A stretch of DNA of 64,000 nucleotides from Burkholderia sp. (GCA_030151225.1 JASLEG010000117.1:39911-103910); one strand, 5' to 3'; counted from the stretch's first letter, positions 34,700 to 43,347 are shown. Notes: generated by a model not told the origin, from the letters alone. Made by a program: numbers and translations.

Positions 34700-36244
34700 T
34701 CAGCGCTTGAGCGACTGCTCGAGCTCGTCGAAGCGGCTGCGCACGAACTCGGTGCGCTCGGCGCCCTTCATCGGCTCGCTCCGGGTCAGCACCTCCACCA
34801 CCGTCTTGAGCACCTTGCGGCGGCGCGCCACCTCTTCCTCGACGGTCTCGCCTTCCGCGATCTCGAACACGTTGCCCGAGCAGTAGCTGTTCGGCGCGCC
34901 GGCCAGGTCGCGGAACCACTGCGCGAAGCCCTGCGCCGACGAGGGTGCGTTGGTGCCGCGCACCGCATCGCGCAGCAGCTTGCGGAACTGGTAGAGGCCC
35001 GCGTCGAAGCGCGTCGGATGTTCGAGCGAGTGCACGGCGATCGGGCGCTGGCTGATGATCGCCTCGTAGTCGCCCGGCGCGTACTGCGCCTGCTTGTAGT
35101 GGGCGCGCTCGCGGTGATTGGTCGGGATCGGCGGCATGTCCTCGAGCTTGTACTTGCCGAAGCGCTCGGGGCGGCGCATCGCCACCTGGCCTTCGAGGAA
35201 GTCGATCGACTCGTAGCCCACCAGCGCCTTGTTGCCCACGCCGCGCGTGTCGATGCCGGGGCCCATCACGCGCCAGCCGATCATCTTGCTGTTCTCGTCG
35301 TCCACCGGCACGGTCCAGCGGATGATGTGGAAGCGGCTGAACAGCTTCTTGCGCGAGCCGTCCTCCGAGGTGTAGGCATGCAGGCTCAGGTTCGGCAGCA
35401 CCTGGTGCTGCACGCGCACGAACAGCCGGTCCTTGTCCACCCGGCGCGCGCCGGCGCAGGCGAGGCTGCGCCCGCCCTGCACCGGCACGAAGTTCATGTC
35501 CGGCGCCACTTCCATCGAGGCCGCGCCCACTTCGTCGAAGGTGGTGCCCTGAAAGTGGCCGCCCACCACGCTCTTGCCCGCGTGCAGCGCGGCGGTGTGA
35601 TAGTTGTCGGCCGCGTTGTCCTGCACCTGCAGCCAGTTGCAGTGCTGGAAGTTGCTGTAGGGCACCAGCTCGTCACTCTCGGCCACGGTGAAGTCGCCTT
35701 CCCATTCGGGGAACGGCGGCTCGTCCTCGGGCGGCCCCATGTAGGCGAACACCAGGCCGTTGCGCTCGACCGCCTTGTAGGCGCCCTGGCGGATCGAGCA
35801 GGCGAACTTCTCGGCCTCCTTCTCCTCGCCCTTCGGGAACGGCACGTGCAGGCAGGCACCGTCCACGTCGAACACCATGCCGTGATAGCAGCACATGATG
35901 CCGTGCTCCTGGATCGCGCCGTATTCGAGCGAGGCGCCACGGTGCACGCAGTGCGCGTGCAGCACGCCCACCGCGCCGCTGCCGTCGCGGAACGCCACCA
36001 GTTCCTCGTTCAGGATCTTCAGGAAGCGCGGCGTGTCGGTCAGTTCCAGCGACATGCACACCGGGTGCCAGAAGCGGCGCATGAATTCGCCCATCGGCGT
36101 GCCCGGGCCCGTCTCGGTCAGCTCCGGATCGTGCTCGGGGATCCTGTTCGTGTAATAGCCGCCGTACGGAATCAGTTTCTTCACGACCGGTGCCGCGCCG
36201 CCGGCGCTGCGCGGATCGTCCAGCTTGTCTGACTTGACGCTCAT
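34700..36244 (-). CDS. Rieske non-haem iron oxygenase, large (alpha) subunit
   Basis: The 514-residue protein has a Rieske domain with Cys99-x-His101 and Cys118-x2-His121 (HCVHRGAS and CCYHGMVF) and a catalytic domain with iron ligands His216 and His221 in DNAADNYHTAALHAG. It is longer than phthalate dioxygenases (about 450) owing to a C-terminal extension, VFEIAEGETVEEEVARRRKV. With the PDR-type reductase it would form a two-component ring or demethylating oxygenase for an aromatic acid; the substrate is unknown. No beta subunit is present. A GntR-type palindrome lies 64 bp upstream. Confidence 0.9.
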   Translation of the reverse strand: MSVKSDKLDDPRSAGGAAPVVKKLIPYGGYYTNRIPEHDPELTETGPGTPMGEFMRRFWHPVCMSLELTDTPRFLKILNEELVAFRDGSGAVGVLHAHCVHRGASLEYGAIQEHGIMCCYHGMVFDVDGACLHVPFPKGEEKEAEKFACSIRQGAYKAVERNGLVFAYMGPPEDEPPFPEWEGDFTVAESDELVPYSNFQHCNWLQVQDNAADNYHTAALHAGKSVVGGHFQGTTFDEVGAASMEVAPDMNFVPVQGGRSLACAGARRVDKDRLFVRVQHQVLPNLSLHAYTSEDGSRKKLFSRFHIIRWTVPVDDENSKMIGWRVMGPGIDTRGVGNKALVGYESIDFLEGQVAMRRPERFGKYKLEDMPPIPTNHRERAHYKQAQYAPGDYEAIISQRPIAVHSLEHPTRFDAGLYQFRKLLRDAVRGTNAPSSAQGFAQWFRDLAGAPNSYCSGNVFEIAEGETVEEEVARRRKVLKTVVEVLTRSEPMKGAERTEFVRSRFDELEQSLKR

Positions 36245-36307
36245 GACTCGCTTCCTCCAGGGGATTGATGGGGACGTCTCGATTCGGGTTTTCGTTTGAA
36301 CTCTGAA

Positions 36308-36321
36308 CTCTGTATACAGAG
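36308..36321. promoter_or_regulatory. GntR-type operator, site C (perfect palindrome)
   Basis: CTCTGTATACAGAG is a perfect 14-bp palindrome 64 bp before the Rieske oxygenase start. A second CTCTGAAC copy at 36301-36308 precedes it. Related sites occur upstream of the GntR gene and at 28337-28350, so this is a candidate operator for that regulator. Confidence 0.65.
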
Positions 36322-36459
36322 TCTAGTATTCCGAGTGCACGATGTCTGCAAGGGGTTAACACTGAGCGGGGCGAAGGCGGGGGCGCGGCGGAGGGAGAGA
36401 CGCGGCGCCGTGGGGCGGCGCCGGTGCGGTGCGACGTCAGCGGGACATCAGGCTCGCAG

Positions 36460-36834
36460 TCAGTGCGGCAGTTCGCCGAGCTGACGCAGTTCGGCCTCGT
36501 CGAACAGCCGCGAGCGCGTGAGGAAGCGCTTGCCGGTGGGGCGTTCGAGCGAGAACATGCCGCCGTTGCCGGGGATCACGTCGATGATCAGCTGCGTGTG
36601 CTTCCACGACGCGTACTGCGCATCGCTCATGTAGAACGACATGCCGTCGATCGAGCCGAGGCACACGTCCGAGCCGCCGAGGATCAGCTCGCCGTCGAGC
36701 AGGCACATCGGCGCGCTGCCGTCGCAGCAGCCGCCGGATTGATGGAACATCAGCTTGCCATGCTTCTCGCTGAGCTCGTGGATCAGCTTGCGGGCCTCGT
36801 CGGTCGCGACGACGCGCTGCGGCATATCGGACAT
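36460..36834 (-). CDS. DUF779 family protein
   Basis: The 124-residue protein matches DUF779, whose genes often sit next to aldehyde dehydrogenases: VVATDEARKLIHELSEKHG, LMFHQSGGCCDGSAPMCLLD with a Cys cluster, VCLGSIDGMSFYMSDAQYA and IDVIPGNGGMFSLERPTGKR. No aldehyde dehydrogenase lies nearby here, so its usual partner is missing from this context. A strong GGAGGAGA precedes the ATG at 36834. It is upstream of the Rieske gene's promoter but read toward it. Confidence 0.85.
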   Translation of the reverse strand: MSDMPQRVVATDEARKLIHELSEKHGKLMFHQSGGCCDGSAPMCLLDGELILGGSDVCLGSIDGMSFYMSDAQYASWKHTQLIIDVIPGNGGMFSLERPTGKRFLTRSRLFDEAELRQLGELPH

Positions 36835-37019
36835 GGTGTCTCCTCCTTCGATGGACGGCGCGCGGGGCAGGCGGCCGGAAACGGATGCAGCTGCATCCAT
36901 CGGGCCGCTCGGTGGTGGTTCGTGCCCGGTGCGCGGCGCGCCGCTCCCATGTTAGGCATCGCGCCGCACGCGCGACAGGGCGGGTAAACCCGTCGCCCGG
37001 CTTGCCCGTTCGGCGCGGT

Positions 37020-37457
37020 TCAGGCGGCCGACGCGCCGGCCTGCTGCAGCGTTTCGAGCGCCTGCAGCAGGCGCTTGCTGGCCGTGGTGCCCTTCATGAA
37101 CCGGCTCACCTCGCCTTCCACGCGCGCCTGCGCCTCGAGCCAGTAGGGCTCGGCGCTGCGCAGCTTGGCGCGACCGCGGCGGCTCAGGCTCGCCACCTTG
37201 AAGCGCGCGTCGGGCTCCGAGCCCACGTCGATCCAGCCGGCGTTGATCAGGATCTTCAGGTTGCGGGAAATGGTGGTCTTGTCGAGCGCCGTCTGGGCGG
37301 CCAGCTCGGTGTAGGTGGCGGATTCGAGCCGCGCCAGCGCGCGCATCAGCGCGAACTGCGTGACCTTCAGGCCCGAGGGACGCAATGCCTCGTCGTACAC
37401 GCCGGTGAGCGCGTTGGCCGAGCGCCTGAACTGCGTGCAATAGCAATCGGTGTGCAT
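37020..37457 (-). CDS. MarR-family regulator with N-terminal cysteines
   Basis: The 145-residue protein has the MarR winged helix: LKVTQFALMRALARLESATY, TELAAQTALDKTTISRNLKI (about residues 50-69) and DARFKVASLSRRGRAKL. The N terminus MHTDCYCTQFRRSANAL has two cysteines two residues apart that could sense oxidants. It lies 185 bp upstream of the DUF779 gene on the same strand, with no gene between, and may control it. Confidence 0.85.
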   Translation of the reverse strand: MHTDCYCTQFRRSANALTGVYDEALRPSGLKVTQFALMRALARLESATYTELAAQTALDKTTISRNLKILINAGWIDVGSEPDARFKVASLSRRGRAKLRSAEPYWLEAQARVEGEVSRFMKGTTASKRLLQALETLQQAGASAA

Positions 37458-37591
37458 GAGGCGCTGGGCGGCGCCGCGTACGGCCGCCGCGTGGTCGGTG
37501 ATGGGATGCAGCGACGGTACACGCGACGGAATTCAGCGTCAAAGCGGGATGTCCCGCATGGGGGGCGATCCGGACGGCGACGTGCCGATTG

Positions 37592-38128
37592 CTACGAGTC
37601 CAGCATCACCCGGGAGCCCCCCGCCTGGATCCGCAAGCGTCGCGCCTGGCGCGGCAGCACGATATACAACGAAGCGTAGGCAAGCAGACCCACTGCCGTG
37701 CCGCACAGCAGCAGCCTCGGGCCCGGCCATGGATAGTCCTCCTGCAGGAGCCGCAGTGCCTCTCCGATCAGAACCCACACCGTGACGTTCCAGCCCCAGG
37801 TGGTCAGGCCGAGCATCGCAGCCTGCACGGGCCGATAGCCGAGTGGCACCGCGAAGCCGTGTTTCGCGAACGCCTTGCGCGTCGCGTAGCCGAGCAGCGG
37901 CATGCACGACAGGTTCATGGCGATGAACATGGACGCCGCGATCTGCGTCAATCCATCGTTGTCAGGAAACCATCTGGACATGTACAGCTCGATCACGAGC
38001 CAGGCTGCAAAGGATGCGACGAAAATTCCCAGGCAGACAGGCAACGAGTACAACCAGCGCCGCCAGGCACCCGACCACCACAGCGCAAGACGCTGCCGGA
38101 ACGACATCTCCGGATTCATCGTGAACAT
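37592..38128 (-). CDS. Four-helix membrane protein, paralogue 1
   Basis: This 178-residue protein has about four membrane segments and no recognised domain. It shares with the next two genes upstream an N-terminal motif (MNPEMSFRQRLALWWSGAWR here; MF-MIPxMxF-R/AxLxLWWSCxWR in general), a middle GYxxRRAFAxHxxxVPxxY-like stretch, and a C-terminal VLPRQA+RLR. The N-terminal sequence is hydrophilic and amphipathic. Together they form a tandem family of unknown function next to argG. GC content is a little lower than in neighbours. No homologous family is known to me. Confidence 0.75.
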   Translation of the reverse strand: MFTMNPEMSFRQRLALWWSGAWRRWLYSLPVCLGIFVASFAAWLVIELYMSRWFPDNDGLTQIAASMFIAMNLSCMPLLGYATRKAFAKHGFAVPLGYRPVQAAMLGLTTWGWNVTVWVLIGEALRLLQEDYPWPGPRLLLCGTAVGLLAYASLYIVLPRQARRLRIQAGGSRVMLDS

Positions 38129-38168
38129 CGCCGGTCTCCTGCTTTTTCCGGTTCGCGCGCCCCGCGCC

Positions 38169-38699
38169 TCACATCCCCGCCTGCTTGCGCAGCCGCCACG
38201 CCTGACGCGGCAGCACGAAATACATCGTGCCCACGACGACGAGGCACAGCACCACCAGCTGCACCAGCAGGTTCACCGCCACCGACGGACCGAACACCAG
38301 CCGCAGCACGATCGGCAGCACGCCGCACAGATTGGCCGCGAACGACACCAGGGTGCTCCAGCCGAGCGTGGTCAGCCCCAGCATCCAGGCGCGGCCCAGG
38401 TCGAACGCGTCGGGCACCGTGAGCCGATGCGCCTTGAAGCCGTGATTCACGGCGTAGCCGACGATCAGGATGCTCAGCACCATCATCCCGACGATCAGCA
38501 GCAGCCCGCCCAGCACCAGCAGCACGACGGGCGGATGCCCTCCGCCGCTGTAACGCATCCGCCAGGTCAGCACGCTCACGCCGAACAGGATCAGCAGGCC
38601 GATGTAGACCGGTATCGCATACACCATCTGCCGCCACACGCACGACCACCACAGCGAAAACCGCTGCCAGAACGACATCCCGGGAATCATTTCGAACAT
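38169..38699 (-). CDS. Four-helix membrane protein, paralogue 2
   Basis: The 176-residue protein again begins MFEMIPGMSFWQRFSLWWSC and has membrane segments around residues 25-45, 58-82, 110-130 and 138-160, ending VLPRQAWRLRKQAGM. It is 40 bp downstream of paralogue 3 and 40 bp upstream of paralogue 1, the same spacing, so the three arose by tandem duplication and are likely co-transcribed. Function unknown. Confidence 0.75.
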   Translation of the reverse strand: MFEMIPGMSFWQRFSLWWSCVWRQMVYAIPVYIGLLILFGVSVLTWRMRYSGGGHPPVVLLVLGGLLLIVGMMVLSILIVGYAVNHGFKAHRLTVPDAFDLGRAWMLGLTTLGWSTLVSFAANLCGVLPIVLRLVFGPSVAVNLLVQLVVLCLVVVGTMYFVLPRQAWRLRKQAGM

Positions 38700-38769
38700 G
38701 ACTGGCCTCTCTCTTCGTGTTGTAGAAATTCACGTGCGATGCGGCACGCCCCCGGCGTGCCGTGCGCGC

Positions 38770-39303
38770 TCAGGCGGCGCGCGTGGAGGGCGATGCCGCG
38801 AGCTGGCCGCGCAGCACGGCGGCCTGGCGCGGCAGCACCACGTACAGCATGCCGGCCACGGTCGCGCCGAGCACCACGATCGACTGCAGCACGGTGCCGC
38901 CGTCCGACGCCTCGGCGGCCGTCACCATGGGCTCCAGCATCATCCCGATCAGACCCACGCCCAGCTGCACCGCGAGACACCAGCCGCAGGTCGCCACGCC
39001 GAGCACCATGGCCTGCCCGAAGCCATAGCGCGCCGGCACCTCGATGCGGTGCCGGGCGAAGGCGCGACGGGTGGTATAGCCGAGCAGCGGCAGGCTCGGC
39101 ACGGCGGCGCCGGCCCACAGCAGCCACAGGCGCAGGCCGGACGCGAGCGTCATCGAGCGGTATTCGACGCCGAACGCGTCGATGATGGTGATCGCGAGCA
39201 CGGCGGCCCACAGCGGCAGGCCGTACAGCACCTGGCGCCAGGTGCACGACCACCACAGCGCGAGCCGCGCCGCGAAAGGCATCTCGGGAATCATTGCGAA
39301 CAT
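38770..39303 (-). CDS. Four-helix membrane protein, paralogue 3
   Basis: The 177-residue protein begins MFAMIPEMPFAARLALWWSC and has the shared middle segment PLLGYTTRRAFARHRIEVP and end VVLPRQAAVLRGQL. It is the first of the three paralogues in transcription order and lies 154 bp downstream of argG on the same strand. Whether it shares the argG transcript is unknown; I see no clear terminator in between. Function unknown. Confidence 0.75.
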   Translation of the reverse strand: MFAMIPEMPFAARLALWWSCTWRQVLYGLPLWAAVLAITIIDAFGVEYRSMTLASGLRLWLLWAGAAVPSLPLLGYTTRRAFARHRIEVPARYGFGQAMVLGVATCGWCLAVQLGVGLIGMMLEPMVTAAEASDGGTVLQSIVVLGATVAGMLYVVLPRQAAVLRGQLAASPSTRAA

Positions 39304-39457
39304 CGGTCGCCCTCGTTCTTTTCGTTCTGCTTGTCATGCCCCGGCGCTTGCTGCCCGTGCGGCCCTCGCGTGTCGCCGCGACCGCGTCCCCCTCTCGCAA
39401 ACCGGCCCGGCGGCGCGTCTCTCCACGCGCGGCCGGGCCGGCCTTCCTGCCTGAAAC

Positions 39458-40804
39458 TTACTCGCCTGCCTTGCCCGCGTCCTGCTTGATCTGCGGCAGC
39501 GCCGACGCCTCGCCCGGCGCCAGCAGGCCCACCTGCGAGTACACGCGCAGCTTGTCGCGAGTGTCGGTGATGTCGAGGTTGCGCATCGTGAGCTGGCCGA
39601 TCCGGTCGCGCGGCGAGAAGGTCGAGGCGACCTTCTCCATCGACAGACGTTCCGGCGCGTACGTGAGGTTCGGCGACTTCGTGCTGAGGATCGAATAGTC
39701 GTTGCCGCGGCGCAGCTCGATCTTCACCTCGCCCGTGATCGCACGCGCCACCCAGCGTTGCGCCGTCTCGCGCAGCATGATCGCCTGCGGGTCGAACCAG
39801 CGGCCCTGGTACAGCAGACGGCCGAGGCGGCGGCCGCTCTCGCGGTACTGCTCGATCGTGTCTTCGTTGTGGATGCCGGTGACGAGGCGCTCGTAGGCGA
39901 TGTACAGCAGCGCGAGGCCCGGGGCTTCGTAGATGCCGCGGCTCTTGGCCTCGATGATGCGGTTCTCGATCTGGTCGCTCATGCCCAGGCCGTGGCGGCC
40001 GCCGATGCGGTTCGCTTCCAGCAGCAGCTCGACCTGATCGGTGTATTCCACGCCGTTCAGCGCGACCGGGCGGCCTTCCTCGAAGCGCACCGTCACTTCC
40101 TCGGCGGCGATCTTCACGTCGTCGCGCCAGAACGCCACGCCCATGATCGGGTTCACGATCTTGATGCCCGATTCGAGGCTTTCCAGATCCTTCGCCTCGT
40201 GGGTGGCGCCCAGCAGGTTCGAATCGGTCGAATAGGCCTTCTCGGCCGACATCTTGTAGCCGAAGCCGGCCTTCGTCATGAATTCCGACATTTCGGCGCG
40301 GCCACCCAGCTCGTCGATGAACTGCTGGTCGAGCCACGGCTTGTAGATCTTCAGGTCCGGGTTGACCAGCAGGCCGTAGCGGTAGAAGCGCTCGATGTCG
40401 TTGCCCTTGTAGGTGCTGCCGTCGCCCCAGATGTTGACGCCGTCTTCCTTCATCGCGGCCACCAGCATCGTGCCGGTCACGGCGCGGCCGATCGGGGTCG
40501 TGTTGAAATAGGTGACGCCGGCGGTCGAGATGTGGAACGCGCCCGATTGCAGCGCCGCGATCCCTTCGGCCACGAGTTGCGCACGGCAGTCGATCAGGCG
40601 GGCGTTTTCCGCGCCGTATTCGCGGGCGCGCTGCGGGATCGAATCGTAATCTTCTTCGTCCGGCTGGCCGAGGTTCGCGGTGTACGCGTACGGCACGGCA
40701 CCCTTGATGCGCATCCAGTGCAGCGCGGCGCTCGTGTCGAGGCCGCCGGAGAACGCGATACCGACCTTCTGGCCGGTCGGGAGATTTTCAAGAATCGTGG
40801 TCAT
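39458..40804 (-). CDS. argG: Argininosuccinate synthase
   Basis: The 448-residue enzyme joins citrulline and aspartate with ATP in arginine synthesis. It is of the longer type found in E. coli: KVGIAFSGGLDTSAALHWM near residue 15 is the PP-loop ATP site, GADNARL-like YGAENARLIDCRAQL, FNTTPIGRAVTGTMLVAAM, and MSDQIENRIIEAKSRGIYEA. Length is normal. The leader to 41076 has no gene and no obvious ArgR box. Three paralogous membrane proteins follow it on the same strand. Confidence 0.96.
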   Translation of the reverse strand: MTTILENLPTGQKVGIAFSGGLDTSAALHWMRIKGAVPYAYTANLGQPDEEDYDSIPQRAREYGAENARLIDCRAQLVAEGIAALQSGAFHISTAGVTYFNTTPIGRAVTGTMLVAAMKEDGVNIWGDGSTYKGNDIERFYRYGLLVNPDLKIYKPWLDQQFIDELGGRAEMSEFMTKAGFGYKMSAEKAYSTDSNLLGATHEAKDLESLESGIKIVNPIMGVAFWRDDVKIAAEEVTVRFEEGRPVALNGVEYTDQVELLLEANRIGGRHGLGMSDQIENRIIEAKSRGIYEAPGLALLYIAYERLVTGIHNEDTIEQYRESGRRLGRLLYQGRWFDPQAIMLRETAQRWVARAITGEVKIELRRGNDYSILSTKSPNLTYAPERLSMEKVASTFSPRDRIGQLTMRNLDITDTRDKLRVYSQVGLLAPGEASALPQIKQDAGKAGE

Positions 40805-41076
40805 GACGAAAAACCGTTAAATCGTGTCGAAAGGGAGAGCGCGTAACCCGTAAGTATCGGCGGTGCCTGATTATGAGGCAAGTTTTCCCGGCCGCCGGAA
40901 AATCGGGCACAAATCGGGGCGGGATCCCGGGATTCGCTGCCGCCCTTGCCGGACAGGCTTGGCGGGCCGCCGGCGCTTCTTAAACAAAGTTTCATCAGGC
41001 GATATGGTTGTTTCAGAAATGTCGCCCGGCCCCGGTTCGATAATCGACGCATCGTGACCTCGACTGGGAGCCGGAG

Positions 41077-41463
41077 ATGACACGCCCGATGAGCATCGAA
41101 CTGATCAACGAGTACGGCAGCAACGCGGTGCTGGTGTCGATCGAGAACGCCTCCGTGCTGCTCGAGCCGTCCGACGTGGACGCCGTGATCCAGTACCTGA
41201 GCCTGTTGCGGGCCTCGATGCAGCCGCCGGTGCCCGAGCAGCCGTCGCGCTCCGAGCAGTACGTGGTGGAGATGGACCCCTGCTGGTACACCGAGCAGCA
41301 CGCGCTGTACGGCGGCGCGGTGCTGTTCCTGCGCCACACCGGGCTCGGCTGGAGCGGCTTCGCGCTGCCGCCGCTGAGCCTCGAGCGCCTGCACGAATCG
41401 CTCGGCCGGCATCTCGAGCAGCAGCGCGAGGGCCTGCTCGAGGCCAGCGCCCTGCCCAACTGA
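41077..41463 (+). CDS. Conserved hypothetical protein
   Basis: This 128-residue soluble protein has no family I can name. Recognisable features are SIELINEYGSNAVLVSIENA near the N terminus, YVVEMDPCWYTEQHALYGGA in the middle, and FLRHTGLGWSGFALPPLSLE near the C terminus. It has no signal peptide. An ATG at 41089 is an alternative start. It is divergent from argG, separated by 272 bp that contain GATAAT-like and TTCAT sequences but no clear promoter. It is 121 bp upstream of a LysR gene. Confidence 0.65.
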   Translation: MTRPMSIELINEYGSNAVLVSIENASVLLEPSDVDAVIQYLSLLRASMQPPVPEQPSRSEQYVVEMDPCWYTEQHALYGGAVLFLRHTGLGWSGFALPPLSLERLHESLGRHLEQQREGLLEASALPN

Positions 41464-41499
41464 GCGCCGCGTCGCCCGGCACGTTTCGCCGGCGCCGAC

Positions 41500-41515
41500 A
41501 TGAAGAAAGCTTCAT
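41500..41515. promoter_or_regulatory. ATGAA-N6-TTCAT element before LysR-RR genes
   Basis: ATGAAGAAAGCTTCAT at 41500-41515 is a 5-bp inverted repeat with a 6-bp centre, 70 bp before the LysR start. It is followed by GTT-N13-TGTTAAG; an identical architecture occurs before the RND operon (43309-43347). Other copies of the 16-bp element occur at 51898, 51964, 55799 and 56311. Confidence 0.55.
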
Positions 41516-41584
41516 GTTCCGGGCGCGGCCCTGTTAAGCCGGCCGGCCGATCATGAACCCACCGTATCCGTTGCCCGCACAACC

Positions 41585-42508
41585 ATGAACCAGCTCCAGG
41601 CGATGCGCGTCTTCACGCGCGTAGTCGATCTCGAAAGCTTCAACCTTGCCGCGCGTCAGCTCGGCATGTCGGCCGCGGCCGTCACGCGCAGCGTCGGCAT
41701 GCTCGAGGCGCACCTGAACATGCGCCTGCTGAACCGCACCACCCGCAGCCTGTCGCTGACCGAGGCGGGCCGCGAGTATCTCGACGGCTGCCGCACCATC
41801 ATCGAGAAGCTCGACGAGATCGAATCGAACCTCGTGCGCACCACGCGCGACCCGCGCGGCACGCTGCGCATCGCCGCGTCGATGAACTTCGCCGCGGGCG
41901 AGCTGGGCGAGCTGCTGGCCGCCTACCGGCTGCAGCACCCGCGCGTGGGCTTCGACGTGACCACCTTCGACACCCACATCGACATGGTGGAAGGCGGCTA
42001 CGACGTGTGCTTCTCCGACGACCGGCGCCTCGCCAGCGCCACCCTCGTGTCGCGCCCGCTCACCATGGTGGGCGAGGTGCTGGTGGCCTCGCCCGAGTAC
42101 CTGCAGCGCCACGGCACGCCGTGCACGCCGGCCGCGCTGAACGAGCACAGCCTGCTGACGGTGTCCGACGGCACCGCGCGCACCTGGGAATTCGCCGACC
42201 GCGATGGCGTGAGCCGCATCTACACCGGCCAGGCGCTGGCCTCGAGCGGCAGCGCGATGGTGCGCATGGCCGCGCTCTCGCACATGGGCATCGCGCTGCT
42301 GCCCGAGCCGCTGGTCGCGCCCGACATCGAGCGCGGCGACCTGGTCACGCTGCTCGACGGCTACGCCGCGAACGGCGGCCCGCGCAACATCGCGATCCTG
42401 TATCCGGGCCGGAACTACCTGTCGATGAAGGTTCGCAGCTTCATCGATTTCGCCGTCGGCCGCTATCGCGGCGCCGATCGCACCACCGCGCTGCGCGCCG
42501 TCGCCTGA
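41585..42508 (+). CDS. LysR-family regulator
   Basis: The 307-residue regulator has the winged helix MRVFTRVVDLESFNLAARQL and MSAAAVTRSVGMLEAHLNMR (about residues 7-46) and a complete effector domain with RIAASMNFAAGELGELLAAY, VEGGYDVCFSDDRRLASATL and ALSHMGIALLPEPLVAPDIE. The type resembles the LysR regulators next to quinone reductases and efflux pumps. It is 9 bp from an OmpR-type response regulator in the same direction, an unusual pairing. It begins 70 bp after an ATGAA-N6-TTCAT element. Confidence 0.9.
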   Translation: MNQLQAMRVFTRVVDLESFNLAARQLGMSAAAVTRSVGMLEAHLNMRLLNRTTRSLSLTEAGREYLDGCRTIIEKLDEIESNLVRTTRDPRGTLRIAASMNFAAGELGELLAAYRLQHPRVGFDVTTFDTHIDMVEGGYDVCFSDDRRLASATLVSRPLTMVGEVLVASPEYLQRHGTPCTPAALNEHSLLTVSDGTARTWEFADRDGVSRIYTGQALASSGSAMVRMAALSHMGIALLPEPLVAPDIERGDLVTLLDGYAANGGPRNIAILYPGRNYLSMKVRSFIDFAVGRYRGADRTTALRAVA

Positions 42509-42517
42509 TCCGCGGTC

Positions 42518-43192
42518 ATGCCGAAGATCCTGACGATCGAGGACGACGTCCTGATCGCCGACAGCATCGCGCGTCAGCTCGACGCGCAGGGCCACACGGT
42601 GGACGTGGCGCGCACCGGCCGCGAAGGCATCGCCAAGGTGATGGCCGGCGAATACGACGCGGTCACGCTCGACCGCATGCTGCCCGACCTCGACGGGCTC
42701 ACGATCCTCGCCACCATGCGCGGCGTGGGCCTCGACACCCCGGTGCTGGTCATGAGCGCGATGTCCGACGTGGACCAGCGCATCGCCGGCCTGCGCGCGG
42801 GCGGCGACGACTACCTGGTCAAGCCGTTCTCGCTCGACGAGATGGTGGCGCGCCTCGAGGTGCTGATGCGCCGCCGCCCGCGCAACGCGCACGCCGACAC
42901 CACGCTGCGCGCGAACGGCATCGAGCTCGATCTCGTGCGGCGCACCGCCGCGCTGGGCGCGCGCGAGCTGGACCTGCTGCCCACCGAATTCCGCGTGCTC
43001 GAATTCATGATGCGGCACGCCGGGCGCGTGCTCACGCGCACCATGATCTTCGAGGGCGTGTGGGGCTGCCGCTTCGATCCGGGCACCAACCTGATCGACG
43101 TGCACGTGGGCCGGCTGCGCCGCAAGATCAATCGCCCCGGCGAGCTGCCGCTGATCCGCACGATCCGCGGCGCGGGCTACATGCTCGGCTGA
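42518..43192 (+). CDS. OmpR-family response regulator, no adjacent kinase
   Basis: The 224-residue protein has a receiver with Asp9-Asp10, phospho-acceptor Asp52 (VTLDRMLPDLDG) and Lys102 (YLVKPFSLDEM), and a winged-helix output domain with LLPTEFRVLEFMMRHAGRVL, RTMIFEGVWGCRFDPGTN and LRRKINRPG. It closely resembles the RR at 54964-55641, particularly the output domain, suggesting overlapping DNA targets. There is no kinase gene beside it; the kinase at 53550 is a candidate partner in trans. It is co-oriented with the LysR gene and upstream of the RND operon. Confidence 0.9.
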   Translation: MPKILTIEDDVLIADSIARQLDAQGHTVDVARTGREGIAKVMAGEYDAVTLDRMLPDLDGLTILATMRGVGLDTPVLVMSAMSDVDQRIAGLRAGGDDYLVKPFSLDEMVARLEVLMRRRPRNAHADTTLRANGIELDLVRRTAALGARELDLLPTEFRVLEFMMRHAGRVLTRTMIFEGVWGCRFDPGTNLIDVHVGRLRRKINRPGELPLIRTIRGAGYMLG

Positions 43193-43308
43193 ATCGGCGC
43201 GTCCGCTACTCCCCTGCCTCGTTCAATCTGGTTGCATCTGCATCGATCCGCCTGCGCGACGCGTCGCGCCGGGCGCGGTCGCATGCATTCCGACGCTCGC
43301 GCGGCGTC

Positions 43309-43347
43309 ATGAACTTTCTTTCATGTTTTTAGCGGCAGGCTGTTAGG
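43309..43347 (+). promoter_or_regulatory. ATGAA-N6-TTCAT element and promoter of the RND operon
   Basis: ATGAACTTTCTTTCAT (43309-43324) is followed by GTT, then after 13 bases by TGTTAGG (43341-43347). The same spacing (TTCATGTT-N13-TGTTA) is found at 41511-41536, so both are probably the same activator-type promoter. The RND pump start is at 43454. Confidence 0.55.
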
